Positions 1-5,973 of a stretch of 5,973 nt of DNA are shown one piece after another. The notes below the pieces were generated by a model, which saw nothing but the letters and a program-made list of their open reading frames with translations, ran no database searches and had not been told where the DNA came from. How positions within the stretch are numbered: position 1 is the first letter of the stretch; each line of letters starts with the position of its first letter. Position numbers and translations under genes: made by a program. The DNA comes from Candidatus Woesearchaeota archaeon (GTDB taxonomy: Archaea; Nanobdellota; Nanobdellia; SCGC-AAA011-G17; JACOZS01), in NCBI GenBank assembly GCA_016181215.1, contig JACOZS010000042.1, positions 1-5,973 of the forward strand, in the 5' to 3' direction.

Positions 1-564
1 TACAAGGCAGTAAATCTGTGCAAAATAGTAAGGAGGTTCTTGGTAATAAGCAAAGAAGACATTGAAAACCAGGACAAAGACCATTACATGAACAAGAGAT
101 TAAAGCTAAGCGGGGACCTGCTTGAAGATTTATTCAGAGTTAATTTAAGGGCATTGGTTAATGATATATTATACAATTTCCAGAGACTGGTCAAGAGAGG
201 CAAGTTCAGCTCAATTAAAATAATAATAAGAGACAAACTGTTAACTTCCAGGATAAATTCTGCTATGGCAACTGGATCCTGGGTTGGAGGCAGAAAAGGA
301 ATTTCACAAAACATAGACAGAACTAACTTCCTAGCTACGTTATCGCATTTACAAAGAGTTGTAAGCCCATTGAGCGCTACACAGGAAAACTTTGAAGCCA
401 GGGCATTGCATAGCACTCACGCAGGAAGATTATGCGCAATTGAAACCCCAGAAGGAACACCAATAGGATTAAGGAAAAATCTGGCTTTGTTCTGTGACAT
501 TTCCCAGGAAGAATATTCTGAGGACAAGATAAAAAGAGTTCTGGAGGGATTAGGAGTAAAATGA
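1..564 (+). CDS. rpoB2: RNA polymerase subunit B'' (Rpo2 N-terminal part), 3' portion
   Basis: This is the C-terminal 187 codons of the archaeal B'' subunit, the N-terminal half of the split second-largest RNAP subunit, equivalent to the N-terminal half of bacterial beta or eukaryotic Rpb2. The frame is open from base 1 with no stop, so the gene begins upstream. The TTG at 40 is an internal leucine codon and not a start. Visible family signatures are DKDHYMNKRL (nt 73-102), ATGSWVGGRKG (from 268), the rifampicin-pocket/fork-loop block SHLQRVVSPLSATQ (from about 343) and ETPEGTPIGLRKN (from 442). These line the downstream fork and hybrid path next to the active site. The gene ends in TGA at 562-564, overlapping the B' start by 4 nt, at the usual B''/B' split site. 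Differences from the consensus as I know it are Met in DHYxNKRL, Gln in SHLQRVV (usually Arg) and Ala in THAGRLC (usually aromatic). The subunit assignment is firm. Confidence 0.95.
   Translation, partial: YKAVNLCKIVRRFLVISKEDIENQDKDHYMNKRLKLSGDLLEDLFRVNLRALVNDILYNFQRLVKRGKFSSIKIIIRDKLLTSRINSAMATGSWVGGRKGISQNIDRTNFLATLSHLQRVVSPLSATQENFEARALHSTHAGRLCAIETPEGTPIGLRKNLALFCDISQEEYSEDKIKRVLEGLGVK
552..556 (+). promoter_or_regulatory. Shine-Dalgarno sequence for rpoB'
   Basis: AGGAG lies four bases before the ATG at 561, inside the last codons of rpoB''. With the ATGA stop/start overlap it supports 561 as the real B' start and suggests reinitiation or coupling between the two halves of the split subunit, which are needed in equal amounts. 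This is a motif match only. Confidence 0.55.
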
Positions 565-2363
565 CTAGCGTTTACCTTGATGATAAATATGTGGGCAATG
601 TAGAGAATATTAAAGATCTTATTAATAACATAAAGAATGAAAAGAGAAAAGGCAGACTGCCTGTTTTCCTGACTACCTATTTTGATGAAAGATTAAATGA
701 GGTATATATTTCTGCATCAAAAGGACGTGCACTTAGGCCTTTGATAGTGGTTGAAAATGGAAGATCCAAATTAACTGAAGAGCATATTAAAAAATTACAA
801 ACCAATGAGATTACATGGAATGACCTGCTTGGAGAAGGAGTTATAGAGTATCTGGATGCTATGGAAGAGGAAAACGCTTTAGTTGCATTGGATGAAAAAG
901 ATATTACTGAAAAACACACTCATCTTGAGATAAGCCCCACCACCATCGTTGGGTTGACAACCAGCCTTGTGCCTTATGCTAACTTTGGACAATCATCAAG
1001 ACTAAACAGAGGAAGCAAGACACAGAAACAAGCACTTGGAATGTATGCCAGCAATTATTTGTTAAGAATGGATACAGACGTTTCCATACTGCAGTATCCA
1101 CAAAAGCCATTAGTCAAGTCTTACACTTATGACATAACAAACCAGGAAAAACATCCTTCAGGCCAGAATGTTGTAATAGCGTTGATGAGCTATGATGGAT
1201 ACAATATGCAGGATGCTATAGTTCTCAATAAAGGATCTATAGACAGGGGCCTGGCAAGATCATTTTATTACAGGCCGTATGTTGTGGAAGAATTAAGATA
1301 TTCAGGCGGGTTAATGGATGAAATCTGCATCCCAGATAAAGAAGTTAAAGGTTATAAAAGCGAGAAAGATTACAGGTTATTGGAAGAAGACGGAATTATA
1401 TATCCTGAGGCTGTTATCAAAGAAGATGATGTCATCATCGGGAAGACAAGCCCTCCAAGATTTTTAGGAGAACTGGAAGAATTCAGTATTGCAGCTAACA
1501 TAAGAAGGGAAGGGTCTGTAACAGTAAAACATGGGGAAGGCGGAATAGTTGATTTTGTTGTGCTCACTGAAAATGATGAAGGAAACAGGCTGATACAAAC
1601 CAGGGTCAGGAACCTGAGAATCCCTGAACAGGGAGACAAATTTGCAAGCAGGCATGGGCAGAAGGGAGTTGTTGGAATGATAGTCCCGCAGGAAGACATG
1701 CCGTTTACTGCTTCTGGAATTACACCTGATATAATATTCAGTCCGCATTCTATTCCAAGCAGAATGACAATTTCACACTTGATTGAGATTATAGCTGGAA
1801 AGGTGGGAGCTTTATCAGGAAGATATGTTGACGGAACAATATTCAAAGCAGAACCTGAAAATGAAATTAGACAGCAGCTGCTTGATCTTGGATTCAGGGA
1901 TAATGGAACTGAAAGAATGTATAACGGTTTGACTGGAGAGGAATTTGATGTAAGAATATATGTTGGAGACATGTATTACATGAAACTTAAACATATGGCT
2001 GCCAACAAACTGCACGCAAGGGCGCTTGGAAGAATACAGCTGCTAACCAGACAACCAATAGAAGGAAGGGCTAAAGGCGGAGGATTAAGACTTGGAGAAA
2101 TGGAGAAGGATTGTTTTGTTGCGCATGGAGCATCATTGCTATTAAAAGAGAGATTTGATTCTGATAAAACAGTATTGTATATATGTGAGGAGTGCGGCAT
2201 GTTAGCTATAAACGATTCTTACAGGAACAGGCGATTCTGCATTAAATGCGGAGCCAATGTAAAAATAAATGCCATAGAACTTTCATATGCCTTCAAATTA
2301 TTAATGGATGAATTAAAATCATTAGGAGTAAACCCTATATTAAAACTGAAATCGAAGTATTAA
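561..2363 (+). CDS. rpoB1: RNA polymerase subunit B' (Rpo2 C-terminal part)
   Basis: Complete 600-residue B' subunit, the usual length for archaeal B'. It forms the C-terminal half of the second-largest subunit. In order it shows: SRLNRGSKTQKQALG (146-160); GQNVVIALMSYDGYNMQDAI (201-220), lining the NTP/metal-II side of the active site; GKTSPPRFLGE (294-304); GDKFASRHGQKGVVG (358-372), whose Lys360 and Lys368 match the two active-centre lysines of bacterial beta (E. coli K1065/K1073); ITPDIIFSPHSIPSRMT (387-403); and the hybrid-binding/clamp-anchor block from VGDMYYMKLKHM (468-479) to GGGLRLGEMEKDC (506-518). A C-terminal zinc ribbon follows, with Cys542, Cys545, Cys560 and Cys563. Oddity: the normally acidic first residue of the GYNxED pair is Gln217 (codon 1209-1211). 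The start is supported by the AGGAG upstream and the ATGA overlap with B''. The gene ends 2 nt before rpoA'. Identification is certain at family level. Confidence 0.97.
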   Translation: MTSVYLDDKYVGNVENIKDLINNIKNEKRKGRLPVFLTTYFDERLNEVYISASKGRALRPLIVVENGRSKLTEEHIKKLQTNEITWNDLLGEGVIEYLDAMEEENALVALDEKDITEKHTHLEISPTTIVGLTTSLVPYANFGQSSRLNRGSKTQKQALGMYASNYLLRMDTDVSILQYPQKPLVKSYTYDITNQEKHPSGQNVVIALMSYDGYNMQDAIVLNKGSIDRGLARSFYYRPYVVEELRYSGGLMDEICIPDKEVKGYKSEKDYRLLEEDGIIYPEAVIKEDDVIIGKTSPPRFLGELEEFSIAANIRREGSVTVKHGEGGIVDFVVLTENDEGNRLIQTRVRNLRIPEQGDKFASRHGQKGVVGMIVPQEDMPFTASGITPDIIFSPHSIPSRMTISHLIEIIAGKVGALSGRYVDGTIFKAEPENEIRQQLLDLGFRDNGTERMYNGLTGEEFDVRIYVGDMYYMKLKHMAANKLHARALGRIQLLTRQPIEGRAKGGGLRLGEMEKDCFVAHGASLLLKERFDSDKTVLYICEECGMLAINDSYRNRRFCIKCGANVKINAIELSYAFKLLMDELKSLGVNPILKLKSKY

Positions 2364-2365
2364 AC

Positions 2366-4948
2366 ATGCAAGACTACGTTTACAAAAAAATAGGAAGTAT
2401 TGTTTTTGGTATTTTGAGCCATAAAGACATTGAAAAAATGGCTACTGCCAAGATAGTTACGCCTGAATTATATGACAAAGAAGGATATCCTGTAGACGGG
2501 GGTTTAATGGATATAAGACTTGGTGTAATTGATCCTGGGTTAAGATGCAAGACGTGCGGTGGGAAATTGAAGGAGTGCATGGGTCACTTCGGTTACATTG
2601 AATTGGCTAGGCCGGTTATTTGCGTCAAATACATGCCTGTCATTATTGACATATTAAAATGTATATGCAAAGAGTGCTGCAAACTGTTAATTTCTGATGA
2701 GGAAAGAAACAGGTATAGGGAACTTCTGGTTAAAGTTGAAAAGGAAAGAGGTTTAGAAGCAAAAAGAAAGGTTGTCAAGTACGTAATGGGCCAAATGAAA
2801 ATTATAAAGAAATGCCCTCACTGCAAAGAAAAACAGTACAGCATAAAAGTAGAAAAACCTACAACTTTGTATGAAAATGACAAAAGATTAACCCCTATTA
2901 ATATAAAGGCAAGGTTTGAAAGAATAAGCAATGAAGATGCAGAGGTTCTTGGGTTTAATATTAAATATGCAAGACCAGAGTTTATGCTGCTAACCTTATT
3001 GTCAATTCCGCCTGTTACCATGAGGCCGAGCATTACCCTGGAATCTGGAGAAAGAAGCGAAGATGATCTAACCCACAAGCTTGGAGACATAGTAAGAATA
3101 AACCAGAGATTATTTGAGAATATTAATGCCGGTGCGCCGGAGATTATCATAGAAGATTTATGGGATCTTTTACAGTATCACGTGACTACTTATTTTGACA
3201 ATACAATTTCGCAGGTGCCCCCTGCAAGACACAGAAGCGGACAGCCCTTAAAGACTTTAATAGAGAGGATAAAAAGCAAGGAAGGAAGATTCAGACATAA
3301 TCTTGCCGGCAAGAGAGTAAACTTTGCTGCAAGAGCAGTAATAAGTCCAGATCCAAAGATTAGGTTTAATGAAGTTGGAATCCCGCTTAGCGTAGCAATG
3401 GAACTTACAGTACCTGAAAGAGTAACTGAATGGAATATTGAATGGCTGAAAGAATTCGTGAAGAAAGGACCAAAGAACTATGTTGGAGCTAATTATATAA
3501 TAAGGCCTGACGGTAAAAAAAAGAAGATAACTGATGACACTGTAGAACAATTGATCCTGGAACTGGCGCCTGGCTACATAATTGAGAGGCATCTGATAGA
3601 TGGAGATATATCAATATTCAACAGACAACCAAGCCTACACAGAATGAGCATAATGTGCCATAAAATAAAGGTACTTCCTGGAAGAAGCTTTAGATTAAAT
3701 CCCGGGGCATGTAAACCTTACAATGCTGATTTCGATGGAGACGAAATGAACTTACACATTCCTCAGGGAGAAGAAGCAAGAGCAGAAGCTGATATTTTAA
3801 TGCAGGTACAAAGCCATATAATGACTCCGAAGAACGGGTATAACATCATAGGGTGTATAGAGGATGCGATTACTGGAAATTATTTGTTAACAAAAGGGAC
3901 TATTCTGAAGAAAGAAGAGGCGATACAAATGCTTGTTTCTGTGGGCGTTGAAACTTTTGATGATTTAACAAAAGAAGAAGTTGATGGAAGGGATGTGTTT
4001 AGCTGTTTATTGCCAACGGATTTTAATTTCAGGGGATATTCCAGGTTTGCAAAGAAAGATCTCAAAGAAGATGTGGTAATCAAGAATGGCAGGCTTATTT
4101 CAGGCATCATAGATGATCATTCCATAGGAGAAGAAAATGGGCTGCTTATCAGAGAGTTTTATAGAAGGTATGGAGAGGATAAAACGCTTGATTTCATTGG
4201 AAAGGTATTTGGTCTTGGGATTAAGATGCTGCTGAGAAGAGGGTTTACTACAAGCATTGGTGATACTGATTTACCTAAAGAGATGAACCTTAATATTGGA
4301 AACATGCTAGAAGAAGCCAGAAATGAAGTTAATAAATTCATAGGGGTGTATCATAAAGGAGAGTTAGAGGCTTTGCCTGGAAAGACCATTAGAGAAACCC
4401 TTGAGATGAACATTCTTCAGGTGTTAAACAAAGTAAGAAACAAAATCGGAGATTTGATTGCTGAAACTGCCAATGAAAATAATCATACTATTATAATGTC
4501 GAGGTCAGGGGCACAGGGGAACATATTGAATCTTGCGCAGATGGCTGCGTGTGTGGGTCAGCAGGCACTTGGAGGGAAAAGAATAGATAGAGGTTACAAA
4601 TTCAGAACATTATCCTTGTTTGGAAAAGATGATCTTGGATCAGAAGCACGCGGATTTGTTGCACGCGCCTTCAAATCTGGTTTAAAACCCAGTGAGTTCT
4701 TTTTCCACGCGATGACAGGAAGGGACGCTTTAATGGATACTGCTTTGAGAACTCCAAAATCTGGATATTTATATAGAAGACTTGCAAATGCGCTGCAAGA
4801 TTTAAAACTTGAATATGATAACACTGTGAGGGATGCTAATAAAACTATTATACAATTCAAATATGGAGAAGATGGCATAGACGTTTCAAGAAGCGAAGGC
4901 GGGATAATAAGCGTTGCAAAGGCTATAAAGGATGTGTTAGGAGAATAA
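2366..4948 (+). CDS. rpoA1: RNA polymerase subunit A' (Rpo1 N-terminal part)
   Basis: Complete 860-residue A' subunit, close to the usual archaeal length. It carries the RNAP catalytic centre. From the N-terminus: KKIGSIVFGILSHKDIEKM (7-25); the clamp zinc site Cys61, Cys64, Cys71, His74 (CMGHFGYIEL); a second zinc site from Cys101/Cys104 and Cys150/Cys153; the lid-rudder and switch region (RHRSGQPLKTL, EGRFRHNLAGKRVNF, 288-320); FNRQPSLHRM (418-427); and the catalytic NADFDGDEM loop (453-461) with Asp455, Asp457 and Asp459 binding Mg. Next come the F-loop region (712-719) and the bridge helix (about 779-805). The C-terminus follows EYDNTVRDANKTIIQFKYGEDGID, ending at the canonical A'/A'' split, so the trigger loop must come from A''. 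Oddities: Gln717 in the F-loop and Pro797 in the bridge helix. There is no clear SD before the ATG, but the N-terminal alignment to the family supports this start. Confidence 0.97.
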   Translation: MQDYVYKKIGSIVFGILSHKDIEKMATAKIVTPELYDKEGYPVDGGLMDIRLGVIDPGLRCKTCGGKLKECMGHFGYIELARPVICVKYMPVIIDILKCICKECCKLLISDEERNRYRELLVKVEKERGLEAKRKVVKYVMGQMKIIKKCPHCKEKQYSIKVEKPTTLYENDKRLTPINIKARFERISNEDAEVLGFNIKYARPEFMLLTLLSIPPVTMRPSITLESGERSEDDLTHKLGDIVRINQRLFENINAGAPEIIIEDLWDLLQYHVTTYFDNTISQVPPARHRSGQPLKTLIERIKSKEGRFRHNLAGKRVNFAARAVISPDPKIRFNEVGIPLSVAMELTVPERVTEWNIEWLKEFVKKGPKNYVGANYIIRPDGKKKKITDDTVEQLILELAPGYIIERHLIDGDISIFNRQPSLHRMSIMCHKIKVLPGRSFRLNPGACKPYNADFDGDEMNLHIPQGEEARAEADILMQVQSHIMTPKNGYNIIGCIEDAITGNYLLTKGTILKKEEAIQMLVSVGVETFDDLTKEEVDGRDVFSCLLPTDFNFRGYSRFAKKDLKEDVVIKNGRLISGIIDDHSIGEENGLLIREFYRRYGEDKTLDFIGKVFGLGIKMLLRRGFTTSIGDTDLPKEMNLNIGNMLEEARNEVNKFIGVYHKGELEALPGKTIRETLEMNILQVLNKVRNKIGDLIAETANENNHTIIMSRSGAQGNILNLAQMAACVGQQALGGKRIDRGYKFRTLSLFGKDDLGSEARGFVARAFKSGLKPSEFFFHAMTGRDALMDTALRTPKSGYLYRRLANALQDLKLEYDNTVRDANKTIIQFKYGEDGIDVSRSEGGIISVAKAIKDVLGE
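4939..4943 (+). promoter_or_regulatory. Shine-Dalgarno sequence for rpoA''
   Basis: AGGAG sits six bases before the ATG at 4950, within the final codons of rpoA'. It supports 4950 as a genuine translation start, so the short A'' reading frame that follows is a used gene beginning and not a chance open frame. Confidence 0.55.
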
Positions 4949-4949
4949 A

Positions 4950-5105
4950 ATGGCCGATTTCATAGAAAATATTAATGATGAGTATAAAGACAAACTGCCG
5001 AAAAAGATTTTGAAAGAGTTTAAGGATGAAGCAGAAAGCAAAGGATTGAATAAAAAGCAGGCTGAAGAAGCAATTTCTCTTATCAAACAAGAATTTGACA
5101 AATGA
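4950..5105 (+). CDS. rpoA2: RNA polymerase subunit A'' (Rpo1 C-terminal part), N-terminal segment cut off by TGA
   Basis: A 51-codon frame starting 1 nt after rpoA' with a good SD. Its product begins MADFIENINDEYKDKLPKKI and ends SLIKQEFDK. It resembles the charged helical N-terminus of archaeal A'' (a LPxKxIxE helix, a short turn, then a helix rich in Glu and Lys ending in E-[YF]-x-K). In ordinary A'' this leads directly into the VEPGEAVG and SIGEPGTQMT blocks that form the trigger-loop region, and the whole protein is several hundred residues. Here TGA at 5103-5105 ends the frame first. In-frame readthrough would reach TAA at 5136, so suppression of the TGA alone would not restore the gene. 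The following coding sequence lies in the +1 frame and is an intein. A'' is essential, so the break reflects an indel or deletion, recoding, an assembly error, or a second copy elsewhere. The A'' identity rests on position and general resemblance, because no highly conserved A'' motif falls within these 51 residues. Confidence 0.8.
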   Translation: MADFIENINDEYKDKLPKKILKEFKDEAESKGLNKKQAEEAISLIKQEFDK

Positions 5106-5973
5106 AAAAATATTAATCAGAATAAATGGTGTTGTTAAAATTTTAGAGATTGGAAGATTTGTTGATGAGTTGATGGAATTGAAAGGTTTTTTAAAATTAA
5201 ATGATTCTGAAATCTTGCCCCTGAATGACTTAGAGACATATGTGCCTAGTTTAGATCAAGATGAGAAAATTCAATGGAAGAGAGTTATAGAATGCAGTAG
5301 ACATAAATCTAATAGTAGATTGATGAAGATTAAAACTGCCTCTGGTAGAGAGATAAGATGCACCGATGCCCACTCGTTTGTTACTAGAATTGATAATTCT
5401 GTGGTCCCTCTGAGAGGTAGAGATTTGAAGGTTGGGAACAGGGTTCCTGTGTTGAATAGTTTCTACCCGGATTCTCATTTTAAAAGTATAAAAATAAGCG
5501 ACTTTTTGAAAAATAGTAAGTTATTTTTAGATATGGAGGAAGATTTCTTATATAAGCCTGGCACCCGGGCAAAAACAATTAGAAATACGTTATTGTGTGA
5601 CTGGTCGACTGGTTGGTTTATTGGCGCTTATTTATCAGAAGGTTGTGCTGTTGGAGGTACAGTAGGGATTTCTAATTTAAATGACAATTACATAAATAAC
5701 GCTAAAGTTTTTATTAATGATTTGGGTCTGAGTTATACCGAGGATTTCCATCATAGGGGATTTGCAGATGGAAGAGATTTGAAAGTAAATTCTACTTTAT
5801 TAGCTAACTTTCTCATTAATAGTTGCGGTCAAGGCTCAAATTTTAAGAAAGTTCCTGAATTTGCCTATAATGCGAGTGATGAGTTTGTTTCTGGACTATT
5901 AAGAGGATATTTCGATGGTGACGGTAATTTCCACGTTGACAGGAAGATGATAAGATGTTCTTCAAACTCAAAA
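5095..5973 (+). CDS. Intein: Hint splicing domain plus LAGLIDADG homing endonuclease, C-terminus beyond window
   Basis: The frame is open from 5050 to the right edge; recognisable intein sequence starts at about 5101 (291 residues visible, counted from Asn1 at 5101). Inteins excise from a host protein and ligate the flanks; the endonuclease spreads the element. Residues 1-25 match intein block A after its first residues: NEKILIRINGVVKILEIG then RFVDELM, like archaeal PolB inteins (family form SILPEEW...IGDFVD). Block B is GREIRCTDAHSF, with Thr88 and His91 of TxxH, followed by LRGRDLKVGNRVPVL (104-118). LAGLIDADG motif 1 is WFIGAYLSEG (172-181, acidic Glu180). KVP (250-252) resembles block D. 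Motif 2 is FVSGLLRGYFDGDG (262-275, acidic Asp274). The C-terminal splicing blocks F/G and the C-extein would lie downstream. Oddity: the Cys/Ser nucleophile expected about four residues before Asn1 is absent; the bases upstream read K-N-L-T in this frame. TTG at 5095 is the only plausible start near the junction and has no SD, so the left boundary is uncertain. Most likely this is the A'' intein with a damaged or misassembled junction. Confidence 0.85.
   Translation, partial: MTNEKILIRINGVVKILEIGRFVDELMELKGFLKLNDSEILPLNDLETYVPSLDQDEKIQWKRVIECSRHKSNSRLMKIKTASGREIRCTDAHSFVTRIDNSVVPLRGRDLKVGNRVPVLNSFYPDSHFKSIKISDFLKNSKLFLDMEEDFLYKPGTRAKTIRNTLLCDWSTGWFIGAYLSEGCAVGGTVGISNLNDNYINNAKVFINDLGLSYTEDFHHRGFADGRDLKVNSTLLANFLINSCGQGSNFKKVPEFAYNASDEFVSGLLRGYFDGDGNFHVDRKMIRCSSNSK
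5101..5973 (+). mobile_element. Intein element inserted in the rpoA'' locus (left part)
   Basis: This span is the mobile DNA corresponding to the intein coding sequence. It lies directly behind the rpoA'' start and has two LAGLIDADG motifs, which indicates a homing-competent type. Its codon use differs from the operon: of 25 visible serine codons I count one AGC, nine AGT and nine TCT, whereas rpoA' uses AGC for 16 of 35 serines. Glycine also shifts towards GGT. This fits acquisition from another genome. Neither the right end nor the target-site sequence is in view. Confidence 0.75.

Noticed and set aside
40..564. TTG at 40 as the start of a separate 174-residue gene
   Set aside because: The same frame is open to base 1 and reads as continuous B'' sequence, so this is an internal leucine codon of a gene that begins upstream.
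1370..1972. 200-codon open frame on the minus strand, with other shorter minus-strand open frames throughout
   Set aside because: They lie wholly opposite strongly conserved RNAP coding sequence, their products look like no family, and they arise from codon bias of the + strand genes.
2321..2332. 12-nt exact repeat of the sequence at 549-560 (attaggagtaaa)
   Set aside because: Both copies encode a C-terminal Leu-Gly-Val segment with the same codons; the second is too far from the next ATG to act as its SD. Probably coincidence.
5102..5116. ATG overlapping the A'' stop as a new gene start
   Set aside because: It encodes only M-K-K-Y before TAA.
5095..5120. Programmed +1 frameshift at AAA-TGA as the complete explanation
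   Set aside because: It would join EFDK to EKILIR, but the Cys/Ser nucleophile and the conserved A'' core before the intein would still be absent, so frameshifting alone does not yield a working product.
5103..5138. TGA read as an amino acid (selenocysteine or reassigned stop)
   Set aside because: In-frame readthrough gives only ten more codons before TAA at 5136 and no A'' or intein similarity. The other TGA and TAA codons in the window act as normal gene ends.
5101..5973. Class 3 intein (naturally lacking N-terminal Cys)
   Set aside because: Those carry a Trp-Cys-Thr motif spread over blocks B, F and G. Block B here has the ordinary TxxH with no such Trp, and blocks F and G are not visible.

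Overview
The window is a stretch of an archaeal RNA polymerase (RNAP) core operon, read entirely on the + strand: the 3' part of rpoB'' (1-564), complete rpoB' (561-2363), complete rpoA' (2366-4948), and the start of rpoA'' (4950-5105). It then runs straight into an intein with a LAGLIDADG homing endonuclease, which continues past the right edge. Splitting the largest subunit into A' and A'' is an archaeal hallmark. Splitting the second subunit into B'' and B' restricts the source to lineages such as many methanogens, Archaeoglobus/haloarchaeal relatives or some DPANN archaea. The DNA is A+T-rich, with AGA/AGG arginine and ATA isoleucine codons common. The host lineage cannot be settled from this window.

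Layout: the genes are packed as one transcription unit. B''/B' share a 4-nt ATGA overlap, B'/A' are 2 nt apart, and A'/A'' are 1 nt apart. AGGAG Shine-Dalgarno (SD) sequences lie inside the last codons of B'' and A', which suggests translational coupling; A' has no clear SD. No promoter, terminator, RNA gene or CRISPR array is visible, and no stretch longer than 300 nt lacks coding sequence.

The products are the catalytic shell of RNAP. B'' and B' form the fork region, the hybrid-binding wall and the side of the active site with two conserved lysines. A' carries the zinc-binding clamp, lid/rudder, the NADFDGDEM catalytic Mg loop, F-loop and bridge helix. A'' should carry the trigger loop and jaw.

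The most striking region is 5040-5140. A'' opens normally but hits a TGA after 51 codons, before the conserved trigger-loop core. From about 5101 the +1 frame encodes an unmistakable Hint domain followed by a LAGLIDADG endonuclease. The first intein residues, including the Cys/Ser nucleophile, are missing, as is the expected A'' sequence that should precede the intein. Intein serine codon use is also unlike that of the operon, pointing to separate origin. In addition, several active-centre residues deviate from the consensus as I know it: a proline inside the bridge helix, Arg/Lys to Gln in the F-loop, and Glu to Gln in the GYN-ED motif of B'.
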